Below are positions 27,923 through 37,400 of a DNA stretch of 50,285 nucleotides, in pieces. Numbering within the stretch: the first letter of the stretch is position 1; each line of letters opens with the position of its first letter. The notes below the pieces were generated by a model, which saw only the letters and a program-made list of their open reading frames with translations, was not told the DNA's origin and did not search any database. The translations under genes were made by a program, and so were the position numbers. The stretch comes from Acidobacteriota bacterium (GTDB lineage Bacteria; Acidobacteriota; Terriglobia; Terriglobales; Acidobacteriaceae): assembly GCA_028872955.1 (NCBI GenBank), contig JAGWNX010000019.1, positions 1-50,285 of the forward strand. Reading direction: 5' to 3'.

Positions 27923-28966
27923 GTGAAAGCGCTGCTTCTCTCTGAATATAGCCAACTTGCAGTCACTGACCTGCCCGAGCCACAGATCGGGCCCACGGAG
28001 GTGCTCATCCGGGTGGCGGCCTGCGGCATCTGTGGCAGCGATGTCCACGGCTACGACGGTTCAACCGGCCGCCGCATCCCACCCATCGTCATGGGGCACG
28101 AGGCAGCCGGAGTGGTGGCGGGCATGGGCAGCGAGGTGCAGGGCCTGGCCCTTGGCGATCGCGTCACCTTCGACTCCACCCTCTACTGCGGCCTGTGCGA
28201 GTACTGCCTGCGCGGCCAGATGAACCTGTGCAGCCACCGCGAGATCATCGGTGTCTCGTGTGCCGAGTTTCGCCGCTATGGTGCCTTTGCCGAGTATGTC
28301 GCGATCCCGCGGCACATCATCTACCCGCTGCCTGAGAGCTTGTCCTTTCCTGAGGCGGCGATGCTGGAAGCGGTCTCCGTGGCACTGCATGCGGTGCGCG
28401 TCACGCAGGTGCGGGGCGGCGAGACGGCGCTGGTGATCGGTGCCGGTATGATCGGCCTGCTTACGCTGCAGGCAGCACGCGTAGCCGGTTGCTCGCGGGT
28501 GCTCATCGCGGACGTCGACAGCACGCGGCTGGCCATGGCCGCGCGCGTGGGCGCAGACGAGACGCTGCTGCTGACCGGTGCGGAACTGGTGGACGAGGTG
28601 CGGCGCAGAACCGGCGGCGAGGGTGTGGACGTCGTGCTGGAAGCGGTGGGCCGCGACGAGACGATTGGCCCGGCGATCGACTGTGTGCGCAAGGGCGGCA
28701 CGGTCACCCTGGTGGGCAACCTGGTTCGAGAGGCCACGCTGCCCCTGCAGAAGGTGGTCACGCGCGAGATCCGGTTGCAGGGCTCCTGCTCGTCCAGCGG
28801 CGAGTATCCCCAGGCCATCGAGTTGGTCGCCAGTGGCGCCATCCAGGTAAAGCCGCTGATCACGGCCGTTGCACCGCTCGAAGACGGCCCGCAGTGGTTT
28901 GAGCGGCTGCACGCCCGCGAGCCTAACCTGATGAAGATTGTGCTGTGCCCGGGAGAGAACGCATGA
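27923..28966 (+). CDS. Zinc-dependent medium-chain alcohol/polyol dehydrogenase
   Basis: A 347-residue NAD(P)-dependent dehydrogenase of the sorbitol/threonine/galactitol dehydrogenase type. The catalytic zinc site is in GICGSDVHGYDG and MGHEAAGVV, the structural zinc site is the four-cysteine CGLCEYCLRGQMNLC, and the Rossmann motif is LVIGAGMIGLL. GTG 27923 is chosen because GGAGG ends eight bases upstream and family homology starts at once. It overlaps the SDR gene downstream (ATGA), and with the MFS transporter next door suggests oxidation of an imported polyol or sugar acid. The substrate is not predictable. Confidence 0.9.
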   Translation: MKALLLSEYSQLAVTDLPEPQIGPTEVLIRVAACGICGSDVHGYDGSTGRRIPPIVMGHEAAGVVAGMGSEVQGLALGDRVTFDSTLYCGLCEYCLRGQMNLCSHREIIGVSCAEFRRYGAFAEYVAIPRHIIYPLPESLSFPEAAMLEAVSVALHAVRVTQVRGGETALVIGAGMIGLLTLQAARVAGCSRVLIADVDSTRLAMAARVGADETLLLTGAELVDEVRRRTGGEGVDVVLEAVGRDETIGPAIDCVRKGGTVTLVGNLVREATLPLQKVVTREIRLQGSCSSSGEYPQAIELVASGAIQVKPLITAVAPLEDGPQWFERLHAREPNLMKIVLCPGENA

Positions 28967-29766
28967 GCACGGCGACACCCGGCAGCGGGCTCTTTGACCT
29001 CTCTGGCCAGGTGGCCATCGTGACCGGCACCAGCCGTGGCCTGGGCCAGTACATGGCCCGCGCGCTGGCCCGGGCCGGGGCAGACCTGATTCTGACCAGC
29101 CGGAACCAGCAGTCGCTGGCACCGTTCGCGCAGGAGATCCGCGACCTGGGCCGGCGCTGCGTGGCGCTGGAGCTGGACGTGCGCGACCATGCCAGCATCC
29201 AGCGGTTTGCGGCTCAGGCCGAGACGGCGCTGGGGCCGGTGCAGATTCTGGTGAACAATGCGGGCTGCAACGTCCGCAAGCCCGCCCTGGACGTAACCTG
29301 GGACGACTGGAATCTGGTGCTGGATACCAACCTGCGCGGCACCTTTTTTGTGGCGCAGGCCATCGGTCGCGGCATGGTGCAGCGCGGCTACGGGCGCATC
29401 ATCAACATTGGCTCGGTCACCAGCGTCTTTGGCTATGCCGGGCTTACGCCCTACTGCGCCAGCCGTGGCGGCGTCAAGCAGATGACCATGAGCCTGGCCG
29501 ATGACTGGGGCAAGCATGGCGTCACCGTCAACTGCCTGGCGCCGGGCTGGTTCAAGACCGCGCAGAACCAGGTAATGTACGAGAGCCAGGAGTGGGTGGA
29601 GTATCTGGTGGAGCGCATCCCCGCCAAGCGTCCCGGACGGCCGAACGACCTGGACGGTGCCGTCGTGTTTCTGGCGTCGCCCTCCAGCGAGTACGTCACC
29701 GGGCAGACTCTGCTCGTCGACGGTGGCATCACCACCGGCTCTACGCGGGCAACTCCGAAGAAGTAA
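28963..29766 (+). CDS. Short-chain dehydrogenase/reductase with YxxxR active site
   Basis: A 267-residue classical-length SDR similar to gluconate 5-dehydrogenase-like enzymes. The cofactor motif TGTSRGLG and NNAG are intact, and the catalytic serine (NIGS, residue 151) and tyrosine (Y164) are present. The lysine of the YxxxK motif is arginine: YCASR, R168, codon CGT. Starting ATG 28963 overlaps the zinc dehydrogenase stop by four bases. The end overlaps the convergent MFS gene by 26 bp. Probably acts on the product or substrate of the zinc dehydrogenase. Family assignment is firm, but activity with Arg in place of Lys needs care. Confidence 0.9.
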   Translation: MSTATPGSGLFDLSGQVAIVTGTSRGLGQYMARALARAGADLILTSRNQQSLAPFAQEIRDLGRRCVALELDVRDHASIQRFAAQAETALGPVQILVNNAGCNVRKPALDVTWDDWNLVLDTNLRGTFFVAQAIGRGMVQRGYGRIINIGSVTSVFGYAGLTPYCASRGGVKQMTMSLADDWGKHGVTVNCLAPGWFKTAQNQVMYESQEWVEYLVERIPAKRPGRPNDLDGAVVFLASPSSEYVTGQTLLVDGGITTGSTRATPKK

Positions 29767-31036
29767 CGCCGGGGTCGGAAGGAATTGTCTCGATAGACCG
29801 CAAGAGAAACAGATAACTTGCGATGCCTACCAGCAGATAGCCGGCCGCCACGTAGAAGACGCCGGTGTAGGCGTGCGTGATGGCCACAATATAGCCGGTG
29901 ATGAGCGGTGCTGTGACGCCCGAAAGCTGATTTGAGAAGTTGAGGATGCCTCCCAGCGTGCCGGTGCTGCCGGGCGGGGCAAGAATCGACGTAATGCTCC
30001 AGCCGACAGGCGCTGCCGCCGCCAGACCGCCGATGGACAGGCTGATCCAGAAGATGGCCTGGGCCGGGGTGTGGGCATGCGCCGCACCAAAGATGCCGAG
30101 CCCAAAGGTGGTGCCCAGTACCAGGGTGGTGAGCCGCACGTGGCTCTGGTTCCAGCCGCGATGGATGAGTGCATCCACCAGCAGACCGCCAATCAGCAGG
30201 TCCGTGACCGTGGCAAACAGCCAGGGGAACGAGGAGTACAGGAACGAGTGCAGCAGGTCGATATGCAGCGCGTCGGCCAGGTAACTGGGCAGCCAGGTAA
30301 GCAGCAGGTAGAAGACGTAGTTGTACGAGCCGAAGCCGATGGCGTAGCCGATGACCTTGGGCTGCCGCAGCAGGTAGCTCAGCCGGGACGGAGCCGGCGC
30401 GCTGGACGGCACCTGGGCAGGCGCCTCGGAGCGGATGTACGCCAACTCCTCCGGAGTCACCGCTGGGTCGTCGTCCGGATCGCGATAGACCAGGTAGAAG
30501 ACGACCAGGTACAGCAAGCTGACCACGCCGGTGGCCGCGAAGCTGAGCCGCCAGCCGATACGGATCATCAGCATGCCGATCAGCGGCATCCCTACGGCAG
30601 GGGCGAACTTGGCTGCGGCGTCCGAGATGGCCGTGGAGAAGCTGCGTCGCGAGGGCGGAAACCACAGACCCACGGCCTTGGCATTGGCCGGAAAAGTCGG
30701 CGCCTCGCCGATGCCAAGCAGAAGTCGCGCGCCAAAGAACCCCGTCAGCGAGGTGGAGATGGCCGCGGCAAACGAGGCGAGCCCCCACAGAAAGATGCTG
30801 ATGCGTCCCACGCGTTTGACGCCGAATCGATCCAGCAGCACTCCTACGGGGAGCTGGCAGGCCGCATAGGTCCAGTTGTACGCGCCCGAGAGATAGCCAA
30901 AGACGACGTTGGAGATGCCAAAGGTGGTGATCAGCGCGGCGTGCGCCACGGAGAGGTTGACGCGGTCGAAGTAGTTGACCAGTACCCCGAGGCCGAGCAG
31001 GAGTGCGATGCGCCATCGCCTGTGGCCGTGGGGCAC
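29741..31036 (-). CDS. MFS transporter, ACS (hexuronate/sugar-acid) type
   Basis: A 12-helix proton symporter of about 431 residues. Anion:cation symporter family marks are VNYFDRVNLSVAHA in helix 1, DRFGVKRVGR in the helix 2-3 loop, LLLGIGEAPTFPANAKAV in helix 4 and WFPPSRRSFSTAI. Such transporters import hexuronates, galactonate or related sugar acids. No ATG is available: GTG 31036 fits the homology but has no Shine-Dalgarno sequence. A CTG at 31171, in frame, has AAGGAG eight bases upstream and would add 45 hydrophilic residues. It is convergent with the SDR gene and overlaps it by 26 bp. Confidence 0.88.
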   Translation of the reverse strand: MPHGHRRWRIALLLGLGVLVNYFDRVNLSVAHAALITTFGISNVVFGYLSGAYNWTYAACQLPVGVLLDRFGVKRVGRISIFLWGLASFAAAISTSLTGFFGARLLLGIGEAPTFPANAKAVGLWFPPSRRSFSTAISDAAAKFAPAVGMPLIGMLMIRIGWRLSFAATGVVSLLYLVVFYLVYRDPDDDPAVTPEELAYIRSEAPAQVPSSAPAPSRLSYLLRQPKVIGYAIGFGSYNYVFYLLLTWLPSYLADALHIDLLHSFLYSSFPWLFATVTDLLIGGLLVDALIHRGWNQSHVRLTTLVLGTTFGLGIFGAAHAHTPAQAIFWISLSIGGLAAAAPVGWSITSILAPPGSTGTLGGILNFSNQLSGVTAPLITGYIVAITHAYTGVFYVAAGYLLVGIASYLFLLRSIETIPSDPGVTSSELPA

Positions 31037-31416
31037 TGCCGCCGGGGCGCTCAGGCGGCCCTCGGTCTGCCGTGCATCAGCGTCGCGCGTCCGGTCAGGT
31101 GCGTCTTGCGAATTGTTGGTTGCGCTTGCTCCATGCTCTGGGGCCGCCCGGGGCTGCCGATCGGGTCGCAGCGGCGGAACTCCTTGTAACTGCTTAGGTT
31201 CGCGGCCTCAAGAGTATGCCCTGAATGGGGTAGGAGTGGCAAACTGGCATAGCTGCTTCCTGCGGTGTTTTGGGCGACCGCCTCCTGAAAAGGCATGGAT
31301 AGGGGTAACTGTTTGGGGGATACGGTGCAACTTTCGGGTGATTCCTGCGCAAAATCATGCACATATAGGGTTCAGGGCAGGCCCTCCCCAACTCTGCCTG
31401 GTGCCCGAGGAAGTTC
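31037..31416. other. 380-bp divergent intergenic region
   Basis: Separates the MFS gene (minus) from the Ig-like giant gene (plus). It holds a fair minus-strand promoter (31213-31242), a minus-strand Shine-Dalgarno AAGGAG at 31180-31185 that precedes an in-frame CTG, and for the plus strand only a weak -10-like TATAGG (31364-31369). The ribosome-binding GAGGA for the plus gene is at 31407-31411. No RNA gene or riboswitch pattern was recognised. Confidence 0.5.
31213..31242 (-). promoter_or_regulatory. Candidate promoter of the MFS gene
   Basis: On the minus strand TTGCCA (31237-31242) and CATACT (31213-31218) are separated by 18 bases, matching sigma-70 boxes at five and four of six positions. 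Transcription would start near 31206, upstream of the AAGGAG and CTG described for the MFS gene. Confidence 0.4.
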
Positions 31417-34400
31417 ATGAAGACCATGATGACGTGCCTGTCCCGCTTCGCCAACCGTGCCTTTAAGAATCGGATTCGCCTTGTTCTGGCCTTGATGATG
31501 GGCAGCTGCTGCGCGCTGCCGGCGTGGGCTGCACAGCTGGCGACGACCACCGCTCTCACGGTCTCTTCCACCACCATCCCCTATCAGACTCCTGTGACGC
31601 TGACGGCGACCGTGACCGCGGGCGGCTCGCCGGTCACCACCGGCCTGGTGCTCTTTTGTGACGCCACGGCTCCTGTCTGCGAGAACAACTCAGCCCTTGC
31701 GCTACGTCAGGTCAACTCGACGACGGGCACGGTCGCGTTTAAGACGGGCAGCGGCGCCGTCGGCAACCATAGCTATAAGGCCGTCTACCGTGCCAACAAC
31801 GGGTATCTTTCCAGCGTATCCAATACCGTCACGTACGCCGTGCAGGGTGGCTACAGCTCCACCATCTCGCTGTCGACCGGCGGCACCGTGGGGAACTATA
31901 CCCTGGCCAGCACAGTGGTCGGTCTCGGCTCGCTGGCCAGCGGTCCAACTGGCAACGTCCAGTACATCGACACCAGCGCGGGCAATTCGATTCTGGCGAC
32001 TCAGGCTCTAGGCCCGGCCGTGTTGAGCCAGAACTACCAGCAGGCACCGAACTCTCCCTTCGCGATTGGTACGCCAGACCCAAATGCTACGCCGCTGAAC
32101 CCGGATCGCTCGGTCGCCATCGCTTCGGCGTATCTGAATACCGACAACAACCTGGACGTAGTGACGGGCGACAAGCTGCAGACCATTTCGGTGCTGCTGG
32201 GCAATGGTGACGGCTCCTTTCAGCCCAAGGTGAACTACTCCGGCTGCCCGCAGGGCGTGGCCTTGAAGATCCTGTTGGCCGACTTTAACCGCGACGGCAA
32301 TACGGACGTGGCGCTCGGTTGCTCTAACGGCACAACCGGCGGACTCGTCATCCTGCTGGGCAATGGCGATGGGACCTTCCGCTCGCCTACCGAGTACGTC
32401 TCCGGCGACGTGAACGGCATTGCGATGGGTGACTTTAACGGCGATGGCATCCTGGACTTTGTTGTCACAGACCGCACCCAGGTGGATGTGACGCTCTTCC
32501 TGGGCAACGGCGATGGCACCTTCCAGAGCGGCGTCAAGATTGAGAGTCCCTCTGCCAAGCCCAGTAACATCGTGGTCGCAGACTTCAATGGCGATGGCAA
32601 GGACGACATCGTCTTTGCCGTTGACAACACGACCAACGTAGGCAATGGATTCCTCTCGGATCTGTACGCAGCACTGGGCAATGGAGACGGAACCTTCGCT
32701 GCTCCCACCAAAGTCGCCAGCAATGTCGGCGAGTTCCTGACCGTGGGCGACACGAATGCGGACGGCCTGTTCGACATCGTCTCCACAACGATCATGTACT
32801 CAAGCCATATCGCCAACAACCTTTGGGTGCTGCTGGGCAAAGGCAATGGCACGTTTCAGACTCCGGTCTCGTACATCTCGGACATTCCGTCGGATCCTCA
32901 CCTGGCCGACGTCAACGGCGACGGCAAGGCCGATATCATCGCCGGTGGCAGCACCGGAGCGCTGGTCTACCTGGGCAACGGCGACGGTACCTTGCAGCCC
33001 TACAATGAGCCCACCATCGGCGGCTTCTCGTTGACCTATGCGGTGAACGCGGGCGACTACAACAACGATGGCAATGCGGACCTCATCGGCACCGACGCCA
33101 AGAATCCGCAGGCGGCCGTTGCGCTTAGCCAGGTGCTGCAGACTGCGAACGCAGCCGCGCTCACGGGCCTGGCCGTCTATCCCCTGGGCAGCGGCACGCA
33201 TACGGTCGATGCCAGCTACGCAGGCGACACCGCGTACACGGGCAGCACCTCAGCCACGACGAATCTGCTGGCTGCCCCCACCCCCACCACGCTGACACTC
33301 TCGACCACGCCCTCCACAGGCCCGCTGGTCAGCGGCCAGCCGACTTTGCTCTCCGCAAGTCTGTCGCCTTATACGGTCGGGCCGCCCACCACCACCACCG
33401 ATGGTGAGACCGTCCTCTTCTTCAACGGGTCCACTTCGCTGGGCACGGGTACCCTCCACAGCGGCGTCGCCACGCTCACCACCTCAGCGATTCCTGCGGG
33501 AACGGCGCAGCTCAAGGCCAGCTTTGCTGGAGACTCAAACTACAACAGCAGTGTGTCAAACGTGGTGAGTCTGAGTGTTACGCCCATTCTGCTGACCTCA
33601 TCGCTGGATCCTTCGACGTACCTGCAGAGCGTAACCTTTACGGCCACCGTCGCCTCGTCGGCCACCGGCACCATCACCTTCCTGGATGGCGCGACTGCCC
33701 TCAGCGTGGTGAATGTGACCAATGGTGTGGCAACGTACACCACCTCAAGCCTGAGCGCTGGCTTGCACCCGATTACGGCTGCCTACAGCGGAGACAGCAC
33801 GCACGCTGCCGTGACGTCGACGGTACTCAGCCAGACGGTGAACCAGGCAAGGCCTACCGTTACGGTCTCCACCTCCGGGCCCAGCACCTACGGCAACGCA
33901 GTCACCCTGACGGCGACGCTGAGCCAGAATGCTACCGGAACAGTTACCTTTACCTCCGGTAGCACAACCTTGGGGTCTGCGACGCTCAACGGATCGGCCG
34001 TCGCCACCCTCAGCGTCTCCAGCCTGCCGGCAGGCAGCGACACCATTACCGCCACGTATCCTGGCGATACCAACTACACGTCTGGCACCGGCTCTACGGT
34101 GCAGAGCGTTGCCAAAGCAACGCCGGTGCTCCCTGCGCCCGGCTACTCGCCCTCCAGCCCGACCGTCTTCCAGACGGTGACGCTCACTGAGGCCGTGCCG
34201 ACAGGTGTGAGCGGACCGGTCACCTTCCTGAACGGTTCAACCAGCCTGGGTACAGCTGCCGTCAACGGTAGCGGCATCGCGACCCTGGTCGTCGGCCCGC
34301 TGGCGCTTGGCAACAACAGCATCACAGCCACAACGCCGGGCGACTCGAACAACAACCCGGCATCCTCGCCAGCGAGCGTAGTAACGGTGGTAAAGGCGAC

Positions 34401-37400
34401 GCCGACGGTGGCAGTCACCACCTCCGGCCCCAGCACCTATGGCAGCTCGGTGACTCTCTCGGCGACGGTCACGACGGGCGCAACGGGCACAGTGGTCTTT
34501 ACCAGTGGCAGCACCACATTGGGCACGGCGACGGTGAACGGCTCGAGTGTGGCCAGCCTCTCCACCAGCGTACTGCCCGTGGGCAGTGATCCCATCACGG
34601 CCACCTACTCTGGTGATACAAACTACAACGGTGCCAGCGGCAGCACCACGCAGCAGGTCTCCAAGGCGACGCCGACGGTGGCAGTCACGACGTCCGGCCC
34701 CAGCATCTACGGCACGTCCGTGACGCTCTCGGCGACGGTCACGACGGGCGCGACGGGCACAGTGGTCTTTACCAGCGGCAGCACCACGCTGGGCACGGCG
34801 ACGGTGAATGGCTCTGGCCTTGCCTCGCTCAGCACCACTGTTCTGCCGGTTGGCAGTGATCCCATCACCGCCACTTACTCTGGTGATACGAACTACACCA
34901 GCGCCAGCGGCAGCACCACGCAGCAGGTCTCTAAGGCGACGCCCACGATGAGCGTTACCACCTCTGGCCCCAGCGCCTATGGCGGTGCCGTCACGGTAAC
35001 GGCGACGCTGCCCAGCACTGCGACGGGCACAGTGGTGTTCACCAGCGGCAGCACCACGCTGGGGACGGCAACGGTGAACGGCTCGGGTGTTGCGACGATC
35101 TCCACCAGCAGCCTGCCCGTGGGCAGTGATCCCATCTCGGCCACGTACTCTGGTGATGCGAACTACAACAGCGCCAGCGGCAGCACCACGCAGCAGGTCT
35201 CCAAGGCGACGCCCACAGTGAGCGTTACCACCTCTGGCCCTAGCACCTATGGTGGTGCCGTCACGGTGACGGCGACTGTGCCTGCGGGCGCGACGGGCAC
35301 GGTAGTGTTTACCAGCGGCAGCACCACGCTGGGCACGGGCACGGTGAACTCGTCGGGTGTTGCGACGATCTCCACCAGCAGCCTGCCTGCCGGCTCCAAC
35401 ACCATTACGGCCACGTACTCTGGCGATACCAACTACAACACCGCCAGCGGCAGCACGTCGCAGAGCGTGGCCAAGGCGACTCCGCCGGTTACGGTTAGCA
35501 CCTCTGGCACCAGCACCTATGGTGGCACCGTCACGGTAACGGCGACGCTGCCCGCTGGACCGACTGGCACCGTCACCTTCAGCAGCGGTGGCACCACGCT
35601 GGGCACAGGCACGGTGAACTCGTCGGGTGTTGCGACGATCTCCACCAGCAGCCTGCCCGCCGGCAACAACCCGATTACGGCGACGTACTCCGGCGACTCC
35701 AACTACACCGGCGCGACCGGCACGGCGACCCAGGTCGTCAACAAGGCCACGCCAACCAGCACGCTCACCTCGTCGCTCAATCCGTCTGTCTTCGGCAACA
35801 CGGTGACCTTGACAGACACCCTGCCGACATCGGTAACCGGAACAGTTACCTTCTCCAGCGGCACCACGACGCTGGCGACGGTGCCCGTGACGAACGGCGT
35901 GGCGACCTACACGGTCTCGACGCTGCCCACGGGAGGCAACCCGATTGTTGCCACCTACAGTGGTGACACGAATGACAGCTCCGTAACTGCCTCGCTGAAC
36001 CAGGTGGTCAACAAGGCGTCGCCGCCGGTCACCGTTACCACCTCTGGCCCCAGCACCTACGGTGGCACGGTCACCGTTACGGCGACCGTTCAGCCAGGTG
36101 CTACCGGAACGGTGGTCTTTACCAGTGGCAGCACCACGCTGGGTACGGGCACGCTCAACTCGTCGGGCTCGGTCAGCATCACCACATCGACCCTGCCCAC
36201 CGGCAATGACACCATCACCGCCACCTACAGTGGAGACACCAACGACAACGGCGGCAGTGGCACCGTGGTGCAGAGCGTTGCGAAGGCCTCGCCCACTGTG
36301 ACGTTGACCTCGTCTTCAAACCCCTCCACCACGCTGCAGCAGGTCACGTTCACAGCGACGGTTCCTACCACGGCAACCGGTACGGTTACCTTTACTGACG
36401 GATCGACCGTGCTGGGTACCAGCACCATTACCAATGGTGTGGCTACCGTCAGCGTGCCTACGCTCAGCTCTGGCAGCCACTCTGTAACGGCGACTTATAG
36501 CGGCGACACCAACGACAACGGTGCCAGCTCCACACCGCTCACCCAGGTTGTGAACAAGAACACGCCAGTGCTGCCTGCGCCGACGGTCTCCTCGACCTCC
36601 ATCGCGCCGGGCCAGCAGGAGACGATCACCGAGCAGGTGCCCTCTGGCGTCACCGGGCCGGTCTCCTTCTTCAACGGGGCAACGTTGCTTGGCACGTCTC
36701 CCATCGTCAACGGAGTGGCAACGTTGACGACCAGCACGCTGCCCATTGGCACGGCCACCATCACGGCATCCACACCGGCCGATACCAACAACAACGCGGC
36801 AGTGTCGCCCGCAACGCAGGTCACGGTGGCCAAGATCACGCCCACCATTACCTTGACGACATCGTCCAACCCGGCTGTGCTCAATCAGTCGGTCACGCTG
36901 ACGGCCACGGTCAACGCCGGCGCAACAGGCACCGTCTCCTTCTATGACGGCTCTACGTTGCTGGGTACGGGTGCAGTCAGCTCGGCCGGGGTTGCCAGCT
37001 TCAACACCTCGGGTCTCAGCGTTGGTGGCCACTCCATCACTGCGGTGTACAGCGGCGACTCCACCTACAACACGGCCACTTCTGCGGCTCTGTCGCAGCA
37101 GATCGGCAAGCTGCCCACCTCGGTCGTTGTAACGGCCAGCACCCCGGCGGAGCTGCTTGGCACGTCGGTCACCTTCACGGCTACTGTGGCTGCCAACAGC
37201 CCCACGCCGACCGGTACGGTTACTTTCTTTGATGGTGCCGCTGCGCTGGCTTCTGCGCCGCTCAGCACCAACGGCAGTGTCGTGGTCTCCCTGGCCACCA
37301 GCGGCTCGGCGGTCTACTCCACCAGCTCGCTTACCGCCGGCTCGCACCAGATCACGGCGGTCTACTCGGGCGACAGCTCCTTTGCCGCCAGCACCTCGCC

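Noticed and set aside
31300..31416. Possible riboswitch in the leader of the Ig-like giant gene.
   Set aside because: No known aptamer pattern was recognised by eye, and the region lacks a convincing paired core or expression platform.
34393..36282. Tandem repeats considered as a CRISPR-like or satellite array.
   Set aside because: The 270-bp units are in frame and encode Ig-like domains; there are no short repeats with unique spacers.
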